Shown piece by piece: positions 15,697 to 24,315 of a DNA stretch of 64,000 nucleotides (positions are counted from its first letter, which is position 1; each line of letters opens with the position of its first letter). The notes beneath the pieces were generated by a model, which was not told the origin of the DNA, did not search any database, and saw only the letters and a list, made by a program, of their open reading frames with translations. The position numbers and the translations under genes are program-made. The stretch comes from Arthrobacter sp. efr-133-TYG-118 (GTDB lineage Bacteria > Actinomycetota > Actinomycetes > Actinomycetales > Micrococcaceae): assembly GCF_030209755.1 (NCBI RefSeq), contig NZ_JARVRH010000009.1, positions 124,001 through 188,000 of the forward strand, read 5' to 3'.

Positions 15697-17224
15697 GTGC
15701 CTGGCTCCACAGTTCGTAAAGTTCGGCGGAGTATTCCGGACGGGCAGCAAGCACCCCACCCTGTTCCGGGAACGTGTCCATCTCACCTTCTGAATTGAGG
15801 ACGACGCCACCGGCCTCTTGAACAACGAGTGTCGCAGCCAGGTGGTCGATCGGGCTGAAACTCCCGATGATTGCCCCCGCACCACGCCCGGCAGCCACGC
15901 CCACCACCGTCATGGTCGCCGAACCCATGATCCGCATGATGCTGTGCCGTTCGCCGAGTTCGGCGAGCAGTTCCAGCATTCCGGGCCACGGCACATGCCC
16001 CGCGAGTTCGGTCGCCACAACGGTTCCGGCCAAAGCCGCCGTCGAGACTCCCGCACGAGCAAGCGAAAGCGGCTTCCCGTTCAGCCAGGCACCATGACCG
16101 GCCCACCCCTCGAAAATCTCGCCACGCCAAGGATCTGCGACGACGGCCACCGCGGGCTTGCGGTCCACCGCCAAGGCAAGCGAGAACGCCGTCCAAGGAA
16201 TGTGGTTCACGTAATTGGTGGTCCCGTCGACGGGATCAAGGTACCAACACGGTGCGCCGGGCACGGCGACTCCGCCCATTTCCTCGCCTACCACCGTGTG
16301 GCCGGGAAGGCGGTCGGCAATCACTTGCCGGACATGGCGCTCGACGGCGACATCGACTTCCGTGACGAGATCAGCAGGGTGCGCCTTGGTCGAGACCTGG
16401 CCGCGATCGGCGTCGCGCATGTACCCGACGGCCCATTCGGCCAGTTCCAACGCGACTTTCCGGGACTCAAGTACCTCATCTCCGGCAAGTCCCCCGGGAG
16501 CCTGGGCCGAAGCCCATGCCTGCGGGTCTTCAGCGATGGCGCTTTGCAACAGATCCAGTTGGTTGCTCGTGATCGAATCCACGCCAAGTCCCAAGGCCCA
16601 GCGCATGGATTCCAAGTCGTCCACAGTCCAGCATGCAACCTTGGCTCCCGCCGCGTGGATCTGTTCGACCATGTGCTTGCTGAGAACCACGTGCTCGGAA
16701 TTGACGAACTCGGGACTTAGTTCGGTAAACAGCTCTTCCGGTGGGGCGATCCTTTTGCTCCACGGCAGCCAGATCCGGGCCGCGGGGTCGAGGGCACGGA
16801 TGGTCCGCATTCCGTCCAGGTTCCCGCACCAGGCCACTTCGACGCCGCTTTCGCGTACGACGGCGGCAGCCGCCTCCGCGGGGCCGGGCTCGTCCATGTC
16901 GATGAGCAAGGTTGACCGGCTGCCGCGGAAAAGTTCGAGGGCTTCGGAAAGCAGCGGAATTCGTTCCTCGCCCGCGCCCAGTTGCCTGATGCGGTCATAG
17001 TCGGCGTCTGCCGCGTCGGCGTCGAGGCTCCAGATCCTGAGCAACGAGGCATCGTGGAGCAGGATCACCTGCCCGTCCTTCGTTACCCGGACGTCCACCT
17101 CCACGAGGTCCGCACCCGCGTCTATGGCCGAGGCGATGGCAGGCAGGGTGTTCTCCAGGTATTTGCTGGAGTCACCCCGATGGGCCGTGGCACGGGTCCT
17201 TTTGGTGTCAATGATGTTGCTCAA
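15677..17224 (-). CDS. Fusion of glycerophosphodiester phosphodiesterase and inositol monophosphatase
   Basis: The 515-residue protein joins two enzymes. Residues 1-235 are a GDPD domain: HRG at 15-17, EVD at 42-44 and HD at 57-58 are its catalytic and metal residues, with the late strand VACWTVDD near 196. Residues 250-510 are an inositol monophosphatase-type domain: GEE at 313-315, DPVDGTTNY at 330-338 and the SPID Asp at 460 are the Mg-binding set. Together they could cut a glycerophosphodiester and then dephosphorylate the product; glycerophosphoinositol is the obvious substrate if cleavage leaves inositol phosphate. It overlaps the ABC ATPase gene by 4 bases, so it belongs to the transporter operon, as UgpQ does in E. 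coli. Confidence 0.88.
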   Translation of the reverse strand: MSNIIDTKRTRATAHRGDSSKYLENTLPAIASAIDAGADLVEVDVRVTKDGQVILLHDASLLRIWSLDADAADADYDRIRQLGAGEERIPLLSEALELFRGSRSTLLIDMDEPGPAEAAAAVVRESGVEVAWCGNLDGMRTIRALDPAARIWLPWSKRIAPPEELFTELSPEFVNSEHVVLSKHMVEQIHAAGAKVACWTVDDLESMRWALGLGVDSITSNQLDLLQSAIAEDPQAWASAQAPGGLAGDEVLESRKVALELAEWAVGYMRDADRGQVSTKAHPADLVTEVDVAVERHVRQVIADRLPGHTVVGEEMGGVAVPGAPCWYLDPVDGTTNYVNHIPWTAFSLALAVDRKPAVAVVADPWRGEIFEGWAGHGAWLNGKPLSLARAGVSTAALAGTVVATELAGHVPWPGMLELLAELGERHSIMRIMGSATMTVVGVAAGRGAGAIIGSFSPIDHLAATLVVQEAGGVVLNSEGEMDTFPEQGGVLAARPEYSAELYELWSQAHADAGK

Positions 17225-18300
17225 AGTGCGGCACCCGCCTCTGCTACGAGGCGTCCGTCCCGGAAGGTCATGGCCTTGCGGATCCCCGCATACGTCTGCC
17301 GGCCTGGCTGCATGAGGGCGCCGCTCACAAAGCTGCGGAGCTGGGCATCGGCCCTGCGCACGTACACTTCCTGGAAATGTCCGCGAGGGACGACCCTCTC
17401 GACGGTCGCCGGGACCGCACCTGGGAAGGGCGTGTCTGCCAGGATGACGTCCTCGGGCCGGATCCCGAGAATGTCCGGGCCCTCGGTGATGAGTCCGTTG
17501 TTGAGTGAGCCTTCAATGCGGTTCATGCTGCCGATGAAGGTGGCCACAAACTCCGTTTCCGGGCGGGCATAGAGCGCTTCCGGAGTACTGTATTGCTCGA
17601 TCTTGCCCGCATTCATGACGGCGATGCGGTCGGACATCGACATCGCCTCTTCCTGGTCATGGGTGACGATGACCGTCGTGATGCCCAGTTCCTGCTGGAT
17701 CTTGCGGATATCTTCACGCACTTTGACACGCAGTTTCGCGTCCAGGTTGCTCAGCGGCTCGTCAAGGAGCAAGAGCTTCGGCTCCTGGACGAGTGCCCTG
17801 GCCAAAGCCACGCGTTGCTGCTCGCCGCCGGAAATGCGGGCGGGCTTGGAATCCTTGTGGTGCAAAAGGCTGACCAACTCCAGGACGGATTCCACCCTCT
17901 CCTTGATCTCGGCCTTGGACATCTTGCGGAGCTTCAGCGGGAAGCCGACGTTCTTGGCCACCGTCATGTGGGGCCATAGGGCGTAGTTCTGGAACACCAT
18001 GGCGCTGGGGCGATTCTCCGCGCCGAGGTGGGACACCTCCTGGCCTTCCACCTCGATGGAACCGGAATCCGGTTCCAGGAAGCCGGCAATCATGCGCAGC
18101 GTCGTCGTCTTGCCGCAGCCGGAGGGCCCTAGCAGGGACACCAGTTCGCCCTCTTTTACCGAGAGATCGAGGTTGTCGATGATGGTGCGGCCGCCGAGGA
18201 CCTTGCGGAGGCCGCGGACGGTCAGGCCACCGCCCGACGCCGCGGTCCCCGGCTTCGTTGTGTTGGTCAGTGGTCCAGTCAATGGTTCATGAATAGTCAT
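17221..18300 (-). CDS. ABC importer ATPase, UgpC/PotA type
   Basis: This cytoplasmic ATPase powers the importer encoded upstream. The ATG at 18300 (MTIHEPLTGPL) gives 359 residues; a longer frame runs into the permease gene. Walker A GPSGCGKTT is near residue 60, the Q-loop is in VFQNYALWPHM, the signature is SGGEQQR, Walker B is LLLLDEPLSNLD and the switch His is in VTHDQEEA. The C-terminal 100 residues form the TOBE/MalK-type regulatory domain (GIRPEDVIL). It lies 31 bases after the permease gene and overlaps the GDPD-IMPase gene. Confidence 0.92.
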   Translation of the reverse strand: MTIHEPLTGPLTNTTKPGTAASGGGLTVRGLRKVLGGRTIIDNLDLSVKEGELVSLLGPSGCGKTTTLRMIAGFLEPDSGSIEVEGQEVSHLGAENRPSAMVFQNYALWPHMTVAKNVGFPLKLRKMSKAEIKERVESVLELVSLLHHKDSKPARISGGEQQRVALARALVQEPKLLLLDEPLSNLDAKLRVKVREDIRKIQQELGITTVIVTHDQEEAMSMSDRIAVMNAGKIEQYSTPEALYARPETEFVATFIGSMNRIEGSLNNGLITEGPDILGIRPEDVILADTPFPGAVPATVERVVPRGHFQEVYVRRADAQLRSFVSGALMQPGRQTYAGIRKAMTFRDGRLVAEAGAAL

Positions 18301-18331
18301 GGGTTCTCTGTCTGACGTTGAGCGCGGGGCG

Positions 18332-19195
18332 CTATTTGATCTGGAAGCCTTCGGCGAGCTGACCGCCGAGGATGTGCTTGTGCGCCGCGAGCATGAGGGC
18401 AACGGAAGGGATGGCGAGCAGGATCGAGAAGACGGCAGCCACCTGGGTGGGGTAGTTCAGCACCAGGCTGTACATCTGGGTAGGCATGGTCATGAAGGCG
18501 GGCGCACCCACCAAGTACGTTCCTTGTGCTTCGTCGAAGGACGCCAGGAAGGACATCACGGCCGCGACGATAATCCCGGGCAATGCCATGGGGAGCGTCA
18601 CTGAAGCGAACACGCGCAATTTGGAGGCTCCGGCGTCGCGGGCTGCTTCCTCGAGGTTGCGCGGCACGGCAGCGAACGCTGCCGCCGGAATCCACGTCAT
18701 GAAGACCACTGTGCCCAGCACGTGCACCACGAGGATTCCCAAAATGGTGTTCATGAGGTTCAACGCGTAGAAGAGTGCCGCGAGGGTAACGAACAGGCCC
18801 ATTTTTGGAAAGGCGTTGGTCGCGAACAGGCTGATCAGGAAGAAGCGGCGTCCGGGAAAATCAAAGCGGGCGAAGGCGTAGGCGGCGGGCAAACAAATGA
18901 TCGCGGATACCAGAACCGTCAGCGGGGCGAAGAACAAGGAGTTCTGCACTGCGATGCCGAGCGCGCCGTCGTTGACGACAACCTGCCACCAGCGCAAAGT
19001 CCAGTCGTCGGGAAGGAGATTGGGATAGGTCCAGTTACCGGCGAAGGCGCGGACACCCAGCCAGAGGAGGGGCCCCAGGATGAAAACGACCATGAGCACG
19101 ACGAACAGGCCCACCAGCACACGGCGGAAAATCGAGTCCGGCGTGAGGGGCCGGCGGGTGCGGGAAGCAATGGGGGAACCGGTGGAGATAGCCAT
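18332..19195 (-). CDS. ABC importer permease, second subunit (UgpE/PotC type)
   Basis: This inner-membrane permease has 287 residues, six predicted membrane segments and the cytoplasmic EAA loop EEAARDAGASKLRVF followed by TLPMALPGI, which docks the ATPase. The first segment is near residues 25-48. Its ATG shares one base with the stop of the other permease gene. It forms the heterodimeric channel with the product of 19195-20157. Confidence 0.9.
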   Translation of the reverse strand: MAISTGSPIASRTRRPLTPDSIFRRVLVGLFVVLMVVFILGPLLWLGVRAFAGNWTYPNLLPDDWTLRWWQVVVNDGALGIAVQNSLFFAPLTVLVSAIICLPAAYAFARFDFPGRRFFLISLFATNAFPKMGLFVTLAALFYALNLMNTILGILVVHVLGTVVFMTWIPAAAFAAVPRNLEEAARDAGASKLRVFASVTLPMALPGIIVAAVMSFLASFDEAQGTYLVGAPAFMTMPTQMYSLVLNYPTQVAAVFSILLAIPSVALMLAAHKHILGGQLAEGFQIK

Positions 19196-20157
19196 CAGAC
19201 TTTCCCCTGTTCCTTGGCGGAACGGAAGTTAGCCCACACGTAGAGCGCGGCGATTCCGGAGGCAATCAGGAAGACAGTGAAGGCCATGACCGCCGACTGC
19301 TGGGGTTGGTTGAAGGCGGAGAAGTAGTTGGACATGTCCACTCCGAGCATGTTCGGCGAATTGGGCCCGGTGAAGTACGGGACCGTGAACGATCCAACGA
19401 TTCCAATGGCCGTAAACGTCGTCGCGATGATGATAGGAACGGCCGCCATGGGAACGATCACTGAGACGATCGTGCGCAAGGAACCGGCACCGGCGTCGCG
19501 GGCTGCTTCGATCATAGCGTTCGGCACGGACTGCAGGCCGGAGGAGACCATGAGCACGGCGAATGGCAGGGACGTCCAGACCGAGCCGATGATGACCGTG
19601 ACCATGGTGAAGGCCCATACGGGGAAGTCAAGCCCGAAGAGGGCAAAGACGCTCCGCAGGAAACCTGTGCCGGAGTAGAACGTCAGGATCGCCCACGAGG
19701 CGATGACCACCGGGATGAAGAGCGGCACGATAGCCAGTCCGGAGAGAAGTCGGGCCATTCGACCACCCTTGAGCTTGAGATAGAGGCCAATGCCCAAGGC
19801 CAGGAAGATCACCGTTGCTGTGCTGACCAGCGTCACGATGACGGTGACGAGAAGGTCGCCGAGGAAACGCTTGTTCGTGAACATCTCCTGATACGCGGCC
19901 AGGGTTCCCCACCAGGCGTCTGCCTCGTGGACGTTCTGGCCAATGGTGGCGATGGTGTGGTTCAAGCCGCCGGTCAGGCCGATGCTGAAACCGAAGGCGA
20001 GCACGATCGGGAAGCCGACGAAGAGTGCGATCAGCAGGATCGGCGGGAGGGCCATGAAGAATCCGACGGCGCGCTGGCCCAGACGCTTAGGGCGCGTGGC
20101 ACCAGCCGGCGGAACTGTTTGTTGCAGTTCCGCCGGCTTTTGAAGCGTGGTTGTCAC
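19195..20157 (-). CDS. ABC importer permease, first subunit (UgpA/PotB type)
   Basis: The 320-residue membrane protein has a first segment near residues 32-55 (FFMALPPILLIALFVGFPIV), five further segments, and the EAA loop IEAARDAGAGSLRTIVSVIVPM. It overlaps the binding-protein gene by 4 bases and the second permease gene by 1 base, so the four transporter genes form one operon. Confidence 0.9.
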   Translation of the reverse strand: MTTTLQKPAELQQTVPPAGATRPKRLGQRAVGFFMALPPILLIALFVGFPIVLAFGFSIGLTGGLNHTIATIGQNVHEADAWWGTLAAYQEMFTNKRFLGDLLVTVIVTLVSTATVIFLALGIGLYLKLKGGRMARLLSGLAIVPLFIPVVIASWAILTFYSGTGFLRSVFALFGLDFPVWAFTMVTVIIGSVWTSLPFAVLMVSSGLQSVPNAMIEAARDAGAGSLRTIVSVIVPMAAVPIIIATTFTAIGIVGSFTVPYFTGPNSPNMLGVDMSNYFSAFNQPQQSAVMAFTVFLIASGIAALYVWANFRSAKEQGKV

Positions 20158-21314
20158 TGGCCGGGAACCTTCTGGTCCCAGAGGTTGTTCAGGTCTTTGC
20201 CCATCTGGTCGAAGTAGCCCTTACGCAGGTTGTTGGTGTCTGCGTCCTTGAACTTGTCCTTCACATCAGCCGGCAATTTGTCCAGGCTGATCGCCGGGAA
20301 ACCGGACATTACCTTGATGATCATGGTCTGCGCGTCCGGCGAGAGGACGAAGTTGGCAAGCTTCAACGCGGCTTCCTGGCGGGGCGAGGACTTGGGAATG
20401 CCGAGGTAGGCAGCACCGCCGGTGAAGGACGGGTTGCTGATCTGGGTGGCCTTCACGGTGGAAGGAATCTGTCCGTTGGTCAAGCCGGTGATGAACTGGT
20501 CGGACCACACCGGAGCCATGGAGATCTGTCCCTTGGCGAGCAGGTCAAGTGTCTGCTGGTTGCCGTTGGGGTAGACACCGCTCTGGAAAACGGACGAGTT
20601 GAGGTCCTTCAACGTCGCGAAGCCCTGGTCCCAGTACTTCTCGAGGTCCTTCTCGTAGCCCACCGCCATCTTGGCCCGGGCGTCGGCGGGAACGAACTTG
20701 TCCAAAACGGTGGCAACGAATGCACCGCCGGACCCTCCCGACTTGGGCGAGTTGTAGGTGAACTTGCCCGGGTTTGCCTTGATCCAGGCGAGCAAATCGT
20801 CAAGGGTCTTCGGCGGAGTGGCAACGGTCTTCGTGTCATATGCGAGGAGCACCGCGGAGCCGCGGTAGGGGATGCCACCCGTGCCGCCGGCTTTGATGAC
20901 ATCCTGCGGGACATCGTTCAGGGCGGAAATCGTCTGCGAGCTCACGGAGGTCAGCAGATTGGCTGCGGAGGCCTTGGGAACGAAGCCACCATCCACGAGG
21001 TCGAAATCAGGTTCCTTGTTCTGCTCCGTGGCGCTGGTCAGTTTCGCCAGGGTCTGGGCATCGTGCTCGCCGTGCAGATCGAGGGTGACCTTCACGTTGT
21101 AGCCGGGGTTGGCCTTCTCGAAGGCGGGAACGAGGCTCTTTTCCCACAGGTTCTGGACGTTCGTATCCCCGCTGATGAAGACGGTGATCGTCTTGTCCGG
21201 GGATGCGCTCGAGCCATTGTTCTGGGCCGAAGCGGTACTGCTTTGAGCGCAGCCGGTCACAGCGGTGGCTGCAACAACGGCGACGGCGGCCGCTGCTAGA
21301 AAGCGGTTGGTCAT
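20154..21314 (-). CDS. Extracellular solute-binding lipoprotein of the Ugp-like importer
   Basis: The 386-residue protein has a lipoprotein signal with lipobox VTGC (Cys near residue 22), so it is anchored outside the membrane. The fold is that of family 1 binding proteins (FISGDTNVQNLWEKSLVPAFEKANPGY at the start of the mature part). It is the first gene of the operon binding protein, permease, permease, ATPase, GDPD-IMPase, DUF6454. Family 1 proteins bind sugars, polyols and glycerophosphodiesters; the phosphodiesterase in the operon favours the last. Confidence 0.85.
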   Translation of the reverse strand: MTNRFLAAAAVAVVAATAVTGCAQSSTASAQNNGSSASPDKTITVFISGDTNVQNLWEKSLVPAFEKANPGYNVKVTLDLHGEHDAQTLAKLTSATEQNKEPDFDLVDGGFVPKASAANLLTSVSSQTISALNDVPQDVIKAGGTGGIPYRGSAVLLAYDTKTVATPPKTLDDLLAWIKANPGKFTYNSPKSGGSGGAFVATVLDKFVPADARAKMAVGYEKDLEKYWDQGFATLKDLNSSVFQSGVYPNGNQQTLDLLAKGQISMAPVWSDQFITGLTNGQIPSTVKATQISNPSFTGGAAYLGIPKSSPRQEAALKLANFVLSPDAQTMIIKVMSGFPAISLDKLPADVKDKFKDADTNNLRKGYFDQMGKDLNNLWDQKVPGQ

Positions 21315-21490
21315 GGTGTTCCTTCATCTTGAACCGAAAAGTCCCCCCAAGGGCAGGAACTACCATCCAAGGGCAAGGTGAAGGAGCGGGTCACGGCCCA
21401 TGAATCCGGGGTTAACCAGAAACAGAATTAACGCGAATATGTCAGGACATAAGAACAACAGCATGGGATCCCGAGCGGCAACGGACTGCG

Positions 21491-22318
21491 CTACTTGAGG
21501 GCCCGCTTCCATTTAATCGTCAGGAACGTGACCAGGACGGCTATCGCTGCGGCCAGCGCCAGGCTGACGGGGCCGGTGCCCCAGTCGAGTCCCCCTCGTT
21601 CGGGGGAAACGGCGGTCCAGTCAGAGAAGGACGCCCCCAATGGCCGGGTCAGGATGTACGCGAACCAGAAGGCGGGGACCGCTGCAAGCAGGCGACGCCA
21701 GTGGGCCAGTGCGGGGACAGCGATGACAACTGCGAACATGATGCCTGAGGCGAGGTAGCCCAGGCCGAGCGAGTAGGCGGTCAGGTCCCCGGTAGCTGTG
21801 CCAAGTGCGAACGTAGTCAGCACCGCAGCCCAATAGAAGGACTCCCGACGCCGGGTGGTGATGCTGTGGATGGAGAGGGTCTTCTCGCTCCGGTGCCAGA
21901 GCAGGAAAACGACGGCGAGCGCCACGGTGAAGAACAGCGTCGACGCCAGATAGGGGACGCCAAGCCCGACGTGAACGGCGTCCGCAGCCATGGTCCCAAA
22001 CACACTGACCATCGCGACGGCGGTCCAGTACACCCAGGGGATGTACCGGCGGACACGGAACTGCAGGACCAATGAAATCACCAATGCCGCGAACCCGAGG
22101 CCCAAAGCGATCTCGGGTTCGAATCGGTGGACAAGAAAATCGGACGTAGTTTCGCCCATCCCTGTTGTAAGGATCTTCACCACCCAGAACAGGACGGTCA
22201 CCTCGGGTACTTTCGACGCGGCGGCTCGGGAGACGGCGTTCTGCAGTTGCTCGCCGACAACTGCGGTGTCCTTGAGCCGCGGGCTAGCGATGAGTTCTTC
22301 GGGCATCATGGCCCCCAT
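21491..22318 (-). CDS. DUF347-family polytopic membrane protein
   Basis: The 275-residue protein has the repeated-segment layout of DUF347 membrane proteins (COG4705 type): KVPEVTVLFWVVKIL then TTGMGETTSDFL in the first unit (residues 36-62), and similar FYWAAVLTTFALGTATGDL and FWFAYILTRPLGASFSDW later. I count eight membrane segments. The G-E/D pairs inside the repeats suggest a transporter, but the substrate is unknown. It stands alone and is transcribed away from the small membrane protein gene at 22426. ATGs at 22318 and a few codons downstream are both possible starts. Confidence 0.75.
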   Translation of the reverse strand: MGAMMPEELIASPRLKDTAVVGEQLQNAVSRAAASKVPEVTVLFWVVKILTTGMGETTSDFLVHRFEPEIALGLGFAALVISLVLQFRVRRYIPWVYWTAVAMVSVFGTMAADAVHVGLGVPYLASTLFFTVALAVVFLLWHRSEKTLSIHSITTRRRESFYWAAVLTTFALGTATGDLTAYSLGLGYLASGIMFAVVIAVPALAHWRRLLAAVPAFWFAYILTRPLGASFSDWTAVSPERGGLDWGTGPVSLALAAAIAVLVTFLTIKWKRALK

Positions 22319-22425
22319 TGTTCAGGGCTTTCCCGAGCGTTTCCCGAATATGACATTCGGACGCCGCTGCCTGACACGGCAACGAGCCCTCAAGCAGCCG
22401 GCCCGATTCGCGGGATAATGGAACT

Positions 22426-22740
22426 ATGGCCGATCAGGATCAGGATCCTTGGGACGAGTTCGACAGGCTCAAGCCCGCGGGACACGATCGCGTGCAGGGC
22501 TATCCGGGCGGGGAACCCTTGGGTTTTGGCTTCCAGACGGGAGTGCGGAGCGCACGAGTGGCCTTCGGTTTCGCCGTCTACGCGCTGGTCCTCGGAACCG
22601 TACTCGTCCTGGTCGGGATCATCGACTTTATCGGCACGGGCGAGTTGCTGTGGCTGGGATTGATGGTGCTCATCGAGGCCGCCTTCATCTACGGCTTCAT
22701 CCAGCTGGCGCACCAAGCGCGCAACCGACGCTCAAGCTAG
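22426..22740 (+). CDS. Small two-segment membrane protein
   Basis: The 104-residue product has an acidic N-terminus (MADQDQDPWDEFDRLKPAG) and two hydrophobic segments near residues 47-67 and 73-94, ending in a basic tail, which predicts cytoplasmic termini. No family is recognised. It lies 107 bases from the divergent DUF347 gene. Confidence 0.65.
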   Translation: MADQDQDPWDEFDRLKPAGHDRVQGYPGGEPLGFGFQTGVRSARVAFGFAVYALVLGTVLVLVGIIDFIGTGELLWLGLMVLIEAAFIYGFIQLAHQARNRRSS

Positions 22741-22759
22741 TGGCCCCGCCGCCGAAGAA

Positions 22760-23077
22760 TCACAACCCCTCCGCGATCTGCTTGATCGCGGCCAGGCGGC
22801 GATCCCACTCCGCGCCGATGCGGTCGAGGCTGCGTGCCGTTTCGCTCAGCTGCGAGCCGAGCACCCTGTAGCGCAGTTCGCGGCCCACGCGGACTGATTC
22901 AACGAGTCCGGCCTCCTGCAGCACCGCGAGGTGCTTGGCGATCGCTTGTCGGGTGACCGGGAGCCGCCCGGCGAGGGCCGACGCCGATGCGTCGCCCTCG
23001 CCGAGGGCAGCCAGGATGCTCCACCTCGTCTCGTCGCCGAGCGCGGCGAACACTGGAACCAGGGTGCTCGTGGTCAC
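22760..23077 (-). CDS. ArsR-family winged-helix regulator
   Basis: The 105-residue protein is a helix-turn-helix repressor of the type coupled to SRPBCC/AHSA1 genes. The core FAALGDETRWSILAALGEG, SALAGRLPVTRQAIAKHLAVLQEAGLV and VGRELRYRV are the family's dimerisation, recognition-helix and wing segments. There are no metal-binding Cys clusters, so it probably senses something other than metals. It overlaps the SRPBCC gene by 4 bases and should be autoregulated through the two palindromes at 23582-23631. Confidence 0.88.
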   Translation of the reverse strand: MTTSTLVPVFAALGDETRWSILAALGEGDASASALAGRLPVTRQAIAKHLAVLQEAGLVESVRVGRELRYRVLGSQLSETARSLDRIGAEWDRRLAAIKQIAEGL

Positions 23078-23556
23078 GACCCACCCTCGACATAAGCGGC
23101 CAGTTCGTCCAGCTCAGAGTCCCAGCCCTGGCGGTGACTCTCCATGTTGAACGCCGGATCGCTCGTCGTGTCGAAGCCGGTCTCGACGACGGTGAGCTGC
23201 GTTCCGCCGTCGAGCGCTTCAAGCGTGAAGCGGAACACAGTCGAATGGTCAGGGTCAACCTCGGCCGGCTGGGTGCCGCGCGCGTCGTCGTTGCTCCAGC
23301 GGTAGGCGATCATTCGCGGTGGGTCGAGCTCCTCGATCAGCACCGGGAAGGCGCCGTATCCTTCGAAAGAGAAGACACCGCTGGCGCCGACGGCGACCTT
23401 GTCGAGGACGGCGGTTTGTCCGAACCAGCGCGCAATGTGCTCGGCCTCGGTGATCGCGGCCCAAACCTTCTCAATTGGCGCTGCGATGGTGATGGTGCGC
23501 CTCACGGTGAATTCGCCGGCGTCGACGACGGAGGCCTGGTTTGCAGTCATAGTCAT
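23074..23556 (-). CDS. SRPBCC (AHSA1-like) domain protein
   Basis: The 160-residue protein has the START/Bet v 1-like fold with a hydrophobic pocket: RRTITIAAPIEKVWAAITEAEHIARWFG at the start and a C-terminal long helix (HRQGWDSELDELAAYVEG). These proteins bind lipids or small hydrophobic molecules. It is the first gene of a two-gene operon with an ArsR regulator. Confidence 0.85.
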   Translation of the reverse strand: MTMTANQASVVDAGEFTVRRTITIAAPIEKVWAAITEAEHIARWFGQTAVLDKVAVGASGVFSFEGYGAFPVLIEELDPPRMIAYRWSNDDARGTQPAEVDPDHSTVFRFTLEALDGGTQLTVVETGFDTTSDPAFNMESHRQGWDSELDELAAYVEGGS

Positions 23557-23581
23557 GATTCTGTTCCTTTCAGTCAGTTAC

Positions 23582-23631
23582 TGCAACTACAGGGTTGCAT
23601 TAACTCAAAGAAAGAGCAACCCTTAGGTTGC
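23582..23631. promoter_or_regulatory. Two palindromic operators, probably for the ArsR regulator
   Basis: GCAACC-CTTA-GGTTGC (23616-23631) is a perfect 16-bp palindrome; TGCAAC-TACAGG-GTTGCA (23582-23599) is a second copy of the same pattern. They lie 26 bases upstream of the SRPBCC-ArsR start codon on the minus strand, where a repressor would block the promoter. Confidence 0.65.
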
Positions 23632-23643
23632 AGATCGGATTCC

Positions 23644-24315
23644 TCAACCCTTGCGCGGCAAATACGTGTTCACGGGGCGCCCCGTCGAACCGTAGGCCAA
23701 ATGCAGGTCAACGAGTCCCTTGCGTTCGAGTTCGCTGAGATAGCGCTGGGCGGTGGGGCGGCTGATGCCGACGCTGCCCGCAATCTCCGATGCGCCCAAG
23801 GGTTCCGTGGAGTGAACCACCATATCGAGGACTTTTTGCATGGTGGGTGGCAGGCGCCGGGGTCCTTTGGCGGGCGGAGCCGTCCGGCGCAGGCTGAAGA
23901 GCTGGTCCACGGTCGCCTGGTCGGCCACGGTCCGGGACTCCGCTTCCTGCCGCCAGCGCCGATAGGCCTCGAGCTGGGTTTGCAGCTGCTCGAAGCCAAA
24001 CGGTTTGACGAGGTAGTACACCGCTCCCCCACGCATGGCGGCCCGTACAGTCTCGAGATCCCGGGCGGCGGTGATCATGACGGCGTCGAGCTTTTCGCCG
24101 GCTCCCTGAAGGGACCTCAACAGACTGATTCCGTCTTCATCGGGAAGGTAGACATCGAGGAGAAGCAGGTCTGGTTTGAGCCGCTGCACGGCTTCCCTGG
24201 CCTCCGCCGCGGTGTGGGCCTCACCGACGCATTCGTATCCCTCGATCTTAGCCACGCGGCTGGCGTGGATGCGCGCTACGCGGAAGTCGTCGTCGACCAC
24301 CAAGGTCCGGATCAT
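23644..24315 (-). CDS. CitB/DpiA-type response regulator
   Basis: The 223-residue protein has an N-terminal receiver domain with acidic pair DDD at 8-10, phospho-acceptor Asp in LLLLDVYLPDEDG, Thr in MITAARD and Lys in YYLVKPFGFEQL. The C-terminal part is a helix-turn-helix (GASEIAGSVGISRPTAQRYLSELERKGLV) typical of CitB/DcuR/DpiA regulators. It overlaps the sensor kinase gene by 4 bases. This family controls uptake of citrate or C4-dicarboxylates. Confidence 0.9.
   Translation of the reverse strand: MIRTLVVDDDFRVARIHASRVAKIEGYECVGEAHTAAEAREAVQRLKPDLLLLDVYLPDEDGISLLRSLQGAGEKLDAVMITAARDLETVRAAMRGGAVYYLVKPFGFEQLQTQLEAYRRWRQEAESRTVADQATVDQLFSLRRTAPPAKGPRRLPPTMQKVLDMVVHSTEPLGASEIAGSVGISRPTAQRYLSELERKGLVDLHLAYGSTGRPVNTYLPRKG

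Noticed and set aside
21410-21433. PHO-box-like repeats (GGTTAACC and a nearby TTAA) upstream of the Ugp-like operon
   Set aside because: Attractive because ugp operons are often phosphate-controlled, but the spacing and repeats do not fit a consensus I can defend.
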